From contig JBHEOL010000145.1 of assembly GCA_046261635.1 (NCBI GenBank), positions 1 through 7,925 on the forward strand: a DNA stretch of 7,925 nt, given 5' to 3'. Positions 1-5,218 of this stretch are shown in pieces (positions within the stretch are counted from its first letter, which is position 1; each line of letters begins with the position of its first letter). Source of the stretch: JBHEPS01 sp046261635 (GTDB lineage Bacteria > Acidobacteriota > Thermoanaerobaculia > Gp7-AA8). The notes under the pieces are model-generated. The model did no database searches and was not told the origin of the DNA. It saw only the letters and a list, made by a program, of their open reading frames with translations. A program made the translations under genes and the position numbers.

Positions 1-58
1 CAGAAGGCAGAAGGCAGAAGTAGAGGCAAAGGCAAAGACCGAAGGTGGTTCGATCCTC

Positions 59-132
59 TCATCTTGAGATCCTTCGGTCGCGCTCGCGGTTTTCGTGAGG
101 AGACTCGTCGGTGCGGCGCTCCCTCAGGATGA
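59..132. repeat. Core element with TCATCYTGAG inverted ends
   Basis: The ends TCATCTTGAG (59-68) and CTCAGGATGA (123-132) are inverted copies with one mismatch. Between them lies a GC-rich stretch whose first part (65-98) is repeated almost exactly at 7734-7767. The same 10-bp ends bound a shorter cassette at 4983-5018, so these look like exchangeable contents between common ends. Such TCATCCTGAG-type elements are familiar as dispersed intergenic repeats in several phyla. No function is visible here. Confidence 0.7.
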
Positions 133-183
133 CGAACGTCCTGACTCCTGCGTTTTCTTCTGGCTTCTGGCCTCTGACTTTAC

Positions 184-211
184 TTCTGCCTTCTGCCTTC
201 TGCCTTCTGAC
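184..211. repeat. TTCTGCC heptamer array (3 units plus variant)
   Basis: Three exact tandem TTCTGCC units (184-204) are followed by TTCTGAC (205-211). The equivalent array at 5052-5093 has five exact units plus the same variant, so the two copies differ in unit number. Confidence 0.85.
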
Positions 212-230
212 TTTTCTTCTGGCTTCTGAC

Positions 231-1121
231 TTATCTCTTCACTCCCGTTGCGAGGCCGAGGCGCTCTAGAACCACGATCGCGTAGTAGCCGAAGTCGATC
301 TCCCAGGGGCGCCAGCCGAAGCGGGCCGAGGACGGTTTCGCGTGGTGATTGCCGTGCCAGTTCTCCCCCTGGAAGAAGTGGACGGGGGCGAGCCAGGCGA
401 TGTTCTGCGAGGAGTCCTCGCCCGGTTTTCGGCCTTCGCGCATGTGGGCGATGCTGTTGACGAAGCACTGCGCGTGGAGCGAGGCGGCGAGCCTCATCGG
501 ACCGAGCCAGAAGAAGGCGGCGACGCCGAACGCGAGCCCGAAGAACAGCGAGACGGCGAGCAGAGGGATCTGAATGCGGCGCCAGAACCGGTACTGAGGC
601 TTGTCGAGATCGGGGCACCAGCGGTCGAGCGGAACCGATCCAGCCTGCCAGAGCCATCGAAGATGCGCCCACCAGAACCCGCCGATCCAGGGGCTCGAGA
701 TGTCCTCGGGAGTCTCGACACGGGCGTGGTGCTGGCGATGGTTCGCGGTCCACGAATCGGGCGATCCCGACCCGCCGAACATGGCGAAGAAGATCAGCGC
801 GTGGCGGACGACCGGGTGGAGCCGGAGCGCCGTGTGCGCGAGGGCGCGATGATAGCCGACCGTGACGCCGAGACCGCCGAGCCACCCGATCGCCACGGTA
901 GCGGCGATCACCTTCCATCCCGGAGTCGGAAAGAAGACCAGCCCGACCAGAGCCAGAACATGGATGAGCACGATGTAGAAGAACGTCGGCCCATCGCCCT
1001 TGGCTGGTTTCCACCAGGGAGCGGTCCACGGCTCCGAGCCGAGACTCGAAACGATGGGTGTGTCCCGCGCGATAGCGCGCGGAGAGGATGGTTCGGCAGA
1101 GTGGGGAAGAGAAACGCTCAT
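231..1121 (-). CDS. Membrane fatty acid (acyl-CoA / acyl-lipid) desaturase
   Basis: The 296-aa product has the three histidine boxes of the SCD1/DesC-like desaturase family: HRALAH (91-96), HRQHH (128-132) and HGNHH (256-260). A further family motif, NSIAHMREG (222-230), sits where other iron-binding histidines lie. Hydrophobic segments near 46-66, 70-89, 104-117 and 184-205 fit an integral membrane protein. Family enzymes insert a cis double bond (often delta-9) into saturated acyl chains using O2 and reduced ferredoxin or cytochrome b5. The double-bond position cannot be read from sequence. Length is normal for the bacterial family. The ATG start lacks a clear Shine-Dalgarno sequence, so the N-terminal ~35 residues are less certain. 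The gene appears to stand alone. Its stop codon touches the composite repeat. Confidence 0.93.
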   Translation of the reverse strand: MSVSLPHSAEPSSPRAIARDTPIVSSLGSEPWTAPWWKPAKGDGPTFFYIVLIHVLALVGLVFFPTPGWKVIAATVAIGWLGGLGVTVGYHRALAHTALRLHPVVRHALIFFAMFGGSGSPDSWTANHRQHHARVETPEDISSPWIGGFWWAHLRWLWQAGSVPLDRWCPDLDKPQYRFWRRIQIPLLAVSLFFGLAFGVAAFFWLGPMRLAASLHAQCFVNSIAHMREGRKPGEDSSQNIAWLAPVHFFQGENWHGNHHAKPSSARFGWRPWEIDFGYYAIVVLERLGLATGVKR

Positions 1122-1251
1122 CGTTTAATCGCAGTGAGTCCGCACTGACAGTCGATACTGCATTACCCGTTCCCGTGCTGGCCAGAACACAACCGGTTGA
1201 AATCCCTGAAGCTTCCCGATGTTGGATGGAGCGGGAAAGCGATGAAGTGTT

Positions 1252-1923
1252 TCAGGATCGCTCGTCCTCGAAACGGCGTCGCAGCCTCTGAACCGATTCG
1301 GGCACGGCGACGGCGTCGTCGCTGCGACCGTCGGCGAGGGGCTCTCCGGCTTCGAGGCGGAGCGGCACGACCCCGCCCCAGGCGCCGAGCGCGTAGTCTT
1401 CCTCGTCGTCGACCGGCGGACCCATCCGGACCTTCGCGGAGAACTCGTCGATCGGGATCGCGACCACGGTCGTGACCTTCATCTCGTTCGGCGTCATCGG
1501 CCGCAGCTCGGCCGAGCGGCCCGGGATGAGGTGGTCGACCAGCGCATTCAGAGCTGCGCGCTTCTCTTCCTCCGCGGCGATCGCCCGCGCCTTTCCGAAC
1601 AGGACCACCGAGCGGTAGTTCATCGAGGAGTGGAAGCCGGAGCGCGCGACCACGATCCCGTCCAGGTGCGTGACCGCCACGCTCGCCTCGCCGCCCGCGG
1701 CGAGGGCGGTCATGAGACGGCTCGCGCTCGATCCGTGGAGCAGCAGCTCTTCGCCGCGGCGCGCATAGGCCATCGGGATCACGACGGGAGAGCCACCCGC
1801 GACCAGGCCGACATGGCAGATGAGCCCGGCGTCGAGGATGGCGTCGATGGTGGCGCGGTCGTAGCTCGCCCGCTTTGGCAATCGGCGCACCCTTGATCGA
1901 CCGCGCGTCGGGTTATCGCTCAT
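1252..1923 (-). CDS. Pyridoxamine 5'-phosphate oxidase-related flavin-binding protein (Pyridox_ox_2 type)
   Basis: The 223-aa protein matches the Pyridox_ox_2 (NimA-like) group of split-barrel flavoproteins. Motifs in order are ILDAGLICHVG (29-39), a VVIPMAYARRG strand pair (47-57), LHGSSASRLM (62-71), ARSGFHSSMNYRSVVLFG (93-110), a PGR turn (134-136), SAKVRMGPPVDDEED (162-176) and WGGVVPL (182-188). Family members bind FMN, or in some cases F420 or haem. Substrates are mostly unknown and true PdxH activity should not be assumed. I chose the second ATG (1923) over the one at 1938 because a GGAGG lies 8 nt upstream of it and overlaps the first ATG. It is codirectional with the next gene, 72 nt away, so cotranscription is possible but unproven. 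Confidence 0.88.
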   Translation of the reverse strand: MSDNPTRGRSRVRRLPKRASYDRATIDAILDAGLICHVGLVAGGSPVVIPMAYARRGEELLLHGSSASRLMTALAAGGEASVAVTHLDGIVVARSGFHSSMNYRSVVLFGKARAIAAEEEKRAALNALVDHLIPGRSAELRPMTPNEMKVTTVVAIPIDEFSAKVRMGPPVDDEEDYALGAWGGVVPLRLEAGEPLADGRSDDAVAVPESVQRLRRRFEDERS

Positions 1924-1931
1924 CGGCTCTG

Positions 1932-1936
1932 CCTCC
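1932..1936 (-). promoter_or_regulatory. Shine-Dalgarno sequence deciding the start of the flavin-binding gene
   Basis: The minus strand reads GGAGG, 8 nt before the ATG at 1923-1921. It overlaps the alternative ATG at 1938-1936, which makes the shorter protein more likely. Confidence 0.7.
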
Positions 1937-1995
1937 ATTGATGGGTCTCTCGTCCGCGGGCATCCATCCGAGCCAGCAAGGGTCCGGGGAAACGA

Positions 1996-2412
1996 TCACG
2001 CTTGCCGAAGCTCCTTTCGGATCACGAGCTTGAGTCCCGACCAGACGTCGCTCACCGCACATACTTTGACGTCGACGAAACCGAGCGGCAAAGCGATCTC
2101 GCGGATCGTGTCCTCCGTGACCTCGGTCGGTACTTTCGATGCCTTCTTGGGCCAGGAGACCCATACGAATCCCGACTGGTCGATCCGTCCACGCAGGGCG
2201 GTGAGCTGCTCTTTCAGATCCGCGCGCTTCGTCACGAAGAGATGAACCGCTGCCAGGGTCCCCTTTGCCGAGGAGACGAGGCGAATGCGGGGAGGAAGCT
2301 CGCCCAGCCACGTGCGGTATTCCGGAGGTGCTCCGACGACGAGAAATGTCATTGGCGGCACCAGTCCGAGCTTCTTTGGAAGCGGAGTGCCCGAATAACC
2401 GGCGGACTTCAT
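1996..2412 (-). CDS. DUF3052 family protein
   Basis: This 138-aa protein opens with MKSAGYSGTPLPKKLG and carries the pattern of DUF3052 proteins: GFVWVSWPKKASKVPTEVT (about 81-99), then GFVDVKVCAVSDVWSGLKL (about 111-129) and a short basic C-terminus. The family has no established biochemical role that I know of. An in-frame upstream ATG at 2517 would add 35 residues without family similarity and would run through the operator of the divergent ArsR gene. I therefore place the start at 2412. No Shine-Dalgarno precedes that ATG. Instead a TACAAT box ends 8 nt before it, which suggests a leaderless transcript. The gene is divergent from the ArsR operon. Confidence 0.85.
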   Translation of the reverse strand: MKSAGYSGTPLPKKLGLVPPMTFLVVGAPPEYRTWLGELPPRIRLVSSAKGTLAAVHLFVTKRADLKEQLTALRGRIDQSGFVWVSWPKKASKVPTEVTEDTIREIALPLGFVDVKVCAVSDVWSGLKLVIRKELRQA

Positions 2413-2419
2413 CGGCGGG

Positions 2420-2425
2420 ATTGTA
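2420..2425 (-). promoter_or_regulatory. -10-like box of the DUF3052 gene
   Basis: The minus strand reads TACAAT, five of six matches to TATAAT, with 7 nt (CCCGCCG) between it and the ATG at 2412. Initiation about 7 nt downstream of the box would fall on or next to the A of the ATG. I see no convincing -35 hexamer. Confidence 0.5.
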
Positions 2426-2479
2426 CGGCAGGCTGCGCCCCGCACCCGGCGGAAGATGGGTCGAGCACCAGGAGACGAC

Positions 2480-2508
2480 TTGACATACGGTAAGTTGTAA
2501 CTTACGTT
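2480..2508 (+). promoter_or_regulatory. Promoter of the ArsR-SRPBCC operon
   Basis: A perfect -35 hexamer TTGACA (2480-2485) is followed after 17 bp by TACGTT (2503-2508), a moderate -10 that keeps TA at its start and the final T. Predicted initiation near 2515 leaves only about 12 nt before the ATG at 2527. That leader has no Shine-Dalgarno sequence. Both palindromes described next overlap this promoter. Confidence 0.65.
2490..2505. promoter_or_regulatory. Operator-like palindrome 1, between -35 and -10
   Basis: GTAAGTT (2490-2496) and AACTTAC (2499-2505) are perfect inverted copies around a 2-bp centre. The palindrome occupies the spacer and the start of the -10 and shares TTAC (2502-2505) with palindrome 2. 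It probably binds the dimeric ArsR-type regulator encoded just downstream (inference). Confidence 0.65.
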
Positions 2509-2525
2509 AGTGGACACTAACGTAA
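2502..2525. promoter_or_regulatory. Operator-like palindrome 2, over the -10 and start point
   Basis: TTACGTTAGTG (2502-2512) and CACTAACGTAA (2515-2525) are perfect 11-bp inverted arms around GA. The palindrome covers the -10 and the predicted start point and ends one base before the ATG. A protein bound here would block transcription. This is the strongest candidate operator for autoregulation in the window. As RNA, only the part after about 2515 would be transcribed, so an RNA hairpin is unlikely to be its role. Confidence 0.75.
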
Positions 2526-2526
2526 T

Positions 2527-2859
2527 ATGACGTACGAGAATGTTCTTTCAGCTCTGGCTGACCCGACGCGGCGCGCGATCCTCGAGCTTCTCCGAGAGGG
2601 GCCGAGCCCGGTCGGAGAGCTGGCCGAAAATCTTCCTGTCACCCGCGCCGCGGTCTCGCAGCACCTGCGCGTGCTCCGGGAGGCGAGTCTGGTCACCGAG
2701 ACCGCGAGTGGAACCCGCCGCATCTATCAGGCTCGTCCCGAGGGCCTGGCCGAGCTGAAGCGGTATCTCGAAGGCTTCTGGGGAGAAGTTCTCCAGGCCT
2801 ACGCGGCCGAATCCGATGCCGCGTCGGCAAAAAAGAACAAAGGAAGGAAGAAGCGATGA
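2527..2859 (+). CDS. ArsR-family winged-helix transcriptional regulator
   Basis: The 110-aa protein has the classic ArsR N-terminal pattern: LSALADPTRRAILELLREG (7-25), then VGELAENLPVTRAAVSQHLRVLREASLV (29-56) with the recognition helix around 39-51, and a wing with GTRRIYQ (62-68). It lacks the ELCVCDL-type cysteine pair of metal sensors and has no cysteine at all. It therefore belongs with non-metal, SdpR-like members, and its signal is unknown. The C-terminus is a basic tail (KKNKGRKKR, 102-110) whose codons also form the purine-rich ribosome binding site of the next gene. It likely represses its own operon through the two palindromes. ArsR genes paired with AHSA1/SRPBCC genes are a common bacterial arrangement. 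Confidence 0.93.
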   Translation: MTYENVLSALADPTRRAILELLREGPSPVGELAENLPVTRAAVSQHLRVLREASLVTETASGTRRIYQARPEGLAELKRYLEGFWGEVLQAYAAESDAASAKKNKGRKKR

Positions 2860-3329
2860 AGGACATCCCACCACTCGAAATGTCGATCCACGTCCGGTGC
2901 GATGTGGAGGCTGCCTTTCGGCTCTTTACCGAAGGGATCGCGAAGTGGTGGCCGCTCAGTACCCACTCGGTCGCGCAGGCGCAGGCGAAGAGCGTCGTGT
3001 TCGAGGGGCACATCGGGGGTGAAATCTACGAGTTGACCGTCGACGGCGGCCGGGATGTGTGGGGAACCGTCCTGGTGTGGGAGCCGCCGCGGAGAGTTGC
3101 ATTCAGCTGGCATCCGGGACGTGAGGAGGACACTGGGCAGGAGGTCGAGCTCCGATTTCAAACCGCCGGCGACGTTACCGAGGTCTCGCTGTCGCATCGC
3201 GGATGGGAGAATCTCGGGGAGCTTGGCGAGAAGGCGCGGGCCGATTACGCCCAGGGATGGGGAAACGTTTTCGGACGAATCTTCAAGGAAGCCGCCGATG
3301 CGGTTCCCGGCGAAAGGCCGAGGCCGTGA
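2856..3329 (+). CDS. AHSA1/SRPBCC domain protein (cytoplasmic)
   Basis: The 157-aa protein is a single START-like SRPBCC domain of the bacterial AHSA1 type. Diagnostic features are the N-terminal strand and helix with AFRLFTEGIAKWWP (20-33), VFEGHIGGEIYEL (48-60), VWGTVLVWEPPRRVAFSW (68-85), the strand LRFQTAGDVTEVSLSHRGWE (99-118) and the C-terminal helix with YAQGWGNVFGRIF (131-143). The fold forms a hydrophobic ligand cavity. Substrates of the bacterial proteins linked to ArsR genes are mostly unknown. The ATG overlaps the regulator's stop as ATGA, preceded by AAGGAAGGAAG, so translation is probably coupled. It has no signal peptide. Confidence 0.92.
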   Translation: MKDIPPLEMSIHVRCDVEAAFRLFTEGIAKWWPLSTHSVAQAQAKSVVFEGHIGGEIYELTVDGGRDVWGTVLVWEPPRRVAFSWHPGREEDTGQEVELRFQTAGDVTEVSLSHRGWENLGELGEKARADYAQGWGNVFGRIFKEAADAVPGERPRP

Positions 3330-3856
3330 TCCGGGGAGTCGTCGCGGCTGCGGTCCTGCTCTTCATGGCCTCGGATGCGAGGAGCGGTGACGCTCACCGC
3401 TCGATCCATGCCGAAGTCGTCGTCGAGGCCGCCGTCGAGGAGGTCTGGAAGGCGTGGACCACGGAGGAAGGAATCCGGTCATTTTTCGCCCCGGCCGCGA
3501 ACATCGATCTCCGGCCGGGCGGGCGTTACGAGATCCTGTTTTCTCCCGACAGCCCGGCCGGGTTGCGGGGAACCGAGGGATGCATCGTTCTCGCGGTCGA
3601 GCCGGAGAAGATGCTCTCCTTCACGTGGAACTCGCCTCCCTCGCTGCCGGAGGTCCGTCCGCAGTTCACGCATGTGACTCTCCGGTTCGAGGCGATCGGG
3701 AAGGCGAGAACAAGACTCCTGTTCCATCAGGACGGTTGGGGAGAAGAGGGGCAATGGGACGACTCCCATGCTTACTTCACGCGCGCATGGAAGGAAGTCG
3801 TGTTGCCGAGGCTGCAGAAGCGGTTTGCGAGTGGGGCGGGCAACGGGTCGAACTGA
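3326..3856 (+). CDS. SRPBCC (AHSA1-like) protein with probable signal peptide
   Basis: The second SRPBCC gene of the operon gives 176 aa from a GTG start. The domain begins around residue 26 with IHAEVVVEAAVEEVWKAWTT and continues with IRSFFAP (50-56), DLRPGGRYEILF (61-72), EGCIVLAVEPEKMLSFTWNSP (84-104), VTLRFEA (117-123), TRLLFHQDGWGEEGQWDD (129-146) and a final helix with AYFTRAWKEVVLPRL (149-163). I prefer the GTG at 3326 because it overlaps the previous stop as GTGA and yields an N-terminus of Arg plus a VVAAAVLLFM core, ending near ASDA (15-18) or GDA (21-23). That is a plausible Sec signal peptide. An ATG at 3365 would give a cytoplasmic protein instead. An upstream ATG at 3203 would overlap the previous gene by 127 nt and is unlikely. 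Confidence 0.85.
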   Translation: MIRGVVAAAVLLFMASDARSGDAHRSIHAEVVVEAAVEEVWKAWTTEEGIRSFFAPAANIDLRPGGRYEILFSPDSPAGLRGTEGCIVLAVEPEKMLSFTWNSPPSLPEVRPQFTHVTLRFEAIGKARTRLLFHQDGWGEEGQWDDSHAYFTRAWKEVVLPRLQKRFASGAGNGSN

Positions 3857-4233
3857 GCCCAGGACCCTGCTCTTCGCCTATTCGGCCCCTCGTCGTTCCG
3901 TCCACGCCTCCGTCTCTTCAGTGCGTCGAGCTGCCCGTTGCGGTCGCCCTCGAGATGCTCGACGTCCGGGAAGAGCCCCGGGTTCGTCTTTCCGCGGTTG
4001 AACATCGAGACCTCGTGACCGCGCTCGATGGCGTAACGGATCTGATTGGGACCGATGAAGCCCGTGCCGCCGAGGATGAGGATCGAGAGTGGCTTCGGTG
4101 CGCGCCCGAACGATGGAGCCGGTGGTTCGGACTGGACTGGCACCTTCCCGCCGCCGGCGCTGACGCCGCTGGCGAGAAGCGTTCCGGCTGCGACGGCCGT
4201 TCCAAGGAAACCGCGTCGGGTGGGTGAGCTCAT
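3772..4233 (-). pseudogene. Truncated Tat-exported NAD-dependent epimerase/dehydratase-like gene
   Basis: The N-terminus is convincing: a twin-arginine signal (TRRGFLGTAVAAG, 5-17) followed by a Rossmann start LSILILGGTGFIGPNQIRYAIERGHEVSMFNRGKTNPGLFPDVEHLEGDRN broken here as ILGGTGFIG (53-61), GHEVSMFNRG (72-81) and GLFPDVEHLEGDRNG (86-100). Similarity to extended SDR/epimerase proteins stops near residue 106 (about 3916). The remaining ~47 codons are Arg-rich and then run antisense through the end of the SRPBCC gene. Intact relatives are about three times longer, with substrate and C-terminal regions that are absent here. The start has a good GGAGGA (4241-4246) 7 nt upstream, so the 5' end was a real gene. 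A deletion or rearrangement between about 3860 and 3920 is the likely cause. Confidence 0.75.
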
Positions 4234-4341
4234 CGAAAAATCCTCCGTGTGGGAATGCTATCGCAGGACCCACCCGCCGGCACCCGGGGACTGATTCAAT
4301 CCAGTCAACATCCGTGACTGCACCGGGGGCGTTTCTTCGAG

Positions 4342-4347
4342 TATTCT
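4342..4347 (+). promoter_or_regulatory. -10-like box of the 188-aa V4R-like gene
   Basis: TATTCT matches TATAAT at four positions and ends exactly 7 nt (TTTCCCC) before the ATG at 4355. There is no Shine-Dalgarno. The spacing equals that of the TACAAT box before the DUF3052 gene and implies a leaderless mRNA. No good -35 is visible. Confidence 0.45.
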
Positions 4348-4354
4348 TTTCCCC

Positions 4355-4921
4355 ATGAGCGACAAGAAACCGGGGAACGTGAAGGGTGGTGCGATTCAGT
4401 CGCGCCTTCATTTCGTGCGCGAGCAGCGTGGAGAAGAGGGAGTCCAGAAGGTCCTCGGGCGCCTCTCGGACGAAGACCGCACCGCCTGCGCGCAGCTTCT
4501 GACGAGCGGCTGGTACGGGTTCGATCTCAACCAACGTCTCGATGAGGCGATCGTCGCCGAGCTGGGCGGCGGGGAAAAGGTGTTCGAGCAGATCGGCGAG
4601 AAATCGGCCGGGCACAATCTCACCAATGCGCACAAGGCGTTCGTTCTCGGTCGCGATCCGCAAGGGCTTCTCAAGCGCGCCGCCCAGATCTACACGATGT
4701 ACTACGACTCGGGCCACCGGACCTACGAGTCTCTCGGAGAGAAGAAGGCCGTGCTGCGAACGTTCGAGAGCAACACCTACTCGAAGCACGACTGCCTCAC
4801 GGTCGTCGGGTGGCACCGGAAGGCGATCGAGATGTGCGGCGGTCAGCAGCCGAAGGTGACCGAGACGAAGTGCCGCGCAAAGGGCGCTGAAGTGTGCGAG
4901 TACGTCTGCGAGTGGAGCTGA
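4355..4921 (+). CDS. Putative V4R/TIGR02265-like sensory-type protein, function unknown
   Basis: The 188-aa soluble protein opens with KGGAIQSRLHFVREQRGEEGV (10-30) and contains LTSGWYGFDLNQRLDEAI (49-66), IYTMYYDSGHRTYE (112-125) and LTVVGWHRKAIEMCGG (148-163). Its tail C-x7-C-x3-C-x-W (173-187) resembles the CxxxGxxxCxY..W ending of V4R (4-vinyl reductase-type) domains and of the Myxococcus-rich TIGR02265/DUF2378 family. Relatives are thought to bind small ligands or metals in signalling, but nothing here shows a ligand. Residues C147, C161, C173, C181 and C185 could bind a metal (inference). There is no signal peptide or membrane segment. It is divergent from the truncated epimerase gene. 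Family recall is from memory, so confidence in the family name is moderate while confidence in the gene itself is high. Confidence 0.8.
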   Translation: MSDKKPGNVKGGAIQSRLHFVREQRGEEGVQKVLGRLSDEDRTACAQLLTSGWYGFDLNQRLDEAIVAELGGGEKVFEQIGEKSAGHNLTNAHKAFVLGRDPQGLLKRAAQIYTMYYDSGHRTYESLGEKKAVLRTFESNTYSKHDCLTVVGWHRKAIEMCGGQQPKVTETKCRAKGAEVCEYVCEWS

Positions 4922-4980
4922 GAGAAGCAAGGCAGAAGGCAGAAGGCAGAAGGCAGAAGTAAAGGCAAAGGCAGAACGCA

Positions 4981-5019
4981 CGTCATCCTGAGAGGCTTTC
5001 ACAGCCTCTCAGGATGACG
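4981..5019. repeat. Perfect 17-bp hairpin at the centre of repeat copy 2
   Basis: CGTCATCCTGAGAGGCT (4981-4997) and its exact reverse complement (5003-5019) flank the loop TTCAC. It is strong enough to stop RNA polymerase or protect a 3' end of the upstream transcript, but no U-run follows directly. Part of it (AGGCTTTCACAGCCT) recurs in altered form, as the reverse complement, at about 7796-7808. Confidence 0.9.
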
Positions 5020-5051
5020 GCGGCCCGCTTTGCTCTTGCTTTTGCCTTGAC

Positions 5052-5093
5052 TTCTGCCTTCTGCCTTCTGCCTTCTGCCTTCTGCCTTCTGAC
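5052..5093. repeat. TTCTGCC heptamer array (5 units plus variant)
   Basis: Five exact tandem units (5052-5086) are followed by TTCTGAC (5087-5093). They are complementary to the four GGCAGAA units at 4931-4958. The unit number differs from copy 1, as expected if the arrays slip. Confidence 0.9.
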
Positions 5094-5218
5094 TTTTCTT
5101 CTGGCTTCTGGCTTGTCTTTCTCACCGTCCCCAGTGATGTTCCTCACTCACTTCCGGTACGGATGTCTCAGTGACCGGTGCAGTGGGGCTGCTACCGTCG
5201 GAGCGACGAGGTGACTGA

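Larger units (their letters stand above)
1..230. repeat. Intergenic composite repeat, copy 1 (heptamer arms around a REP-like core)
   Basis: There is no gene here. The stretch is built from modules that recur at 4926-5118. The left arm is CAGAAGG-type heptamers (1-20) followed by a purine-rich AGGCAAAGGCA run. The core (59-132) is bounded by inverted TCATCTTGAG and CTCAGGATGA. The right arm is TTCTGCC heptamers and variants (about 155-230). Bases 205-232 match 5087-5114 at 27 of 28 positions. The arms are complementary, so a long imperfect stem is possible. The repeat runs directly into the stop codon of the desaturase (TTA on plus, 231-233). The left end is cut by the window edge. Confidence 0.85.
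4926..5118. repeat. Intergenic composite repeat, copy 2 (nested inverted repeat)
   Basis: The element begins right after the stop of the V4R-like gene. Its left arm is four tandem GGCAGAA units (4931-4958) plus GTAAAGGCAAAGGCAGAAC. The centre is a perfect 17-bp hairpin (4981-5019). The right arm is a TTTTGCCTTGA run and five TTCTGCC units (5052-5086), then TTCTGAC and variants to about 5118. The arms are complementary in the same order, so the element can fold into one long imperfect stem topped by the hairpin. Same design as 1-230. It separates the V4R-like gene from nfnA and leaves 100 nt before the nfnA start. Confidence 0.88.

Noticed and set aside
124..1029. Minus-strand open frame of 301 codons overlapping the desaturase
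   Set aside because: It is an Arg/Pro-rich shadow in another frame of the desaturase. Its tail of QKAEVKSEARSQKK type is repeat translation.
342..1148. Plus-strand open frame of 268 codons antisense to the desaturase
   Set aside because: It is a GC-rich antisense shadow: all three histidine boxes are on the other strand, and the Glu/Arg-rich translation has no recognisable domain.
2413..2517. N-terminal extension of the DUF3052 protein to the ATG at 2517
   Set aside because: The added 35 residues lack family similarity and are encoded by the operator and promoter of the divergent gene. A -10-like box lies just before the shorter start.
3454..4227. Plus-strand open frame of 257 codons spanning the SRPBCC end and epimerase remnant
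   Set aside because: It is out of frame with the SRPBCC gene and antisense to the Tat/Rossmann-encoding fragment, and shows no domain.
3878..5002. Long minus-strand open frame of 374 codons across the epimerase remnant and the V4R-like gene
   Set aside because: It is antisense to the well-supported V4R-like gene. Its N-terminus (SAFCLLPSALLL-like) is only the translated heptamer repeat, and it shows no family motif.
4931..5093. Heptamer arrays as a CRISPR array
   Set aside because: The units are 7 nt with no spacers, and the two arrays are inverted around a hairpin. No cas gene is present.
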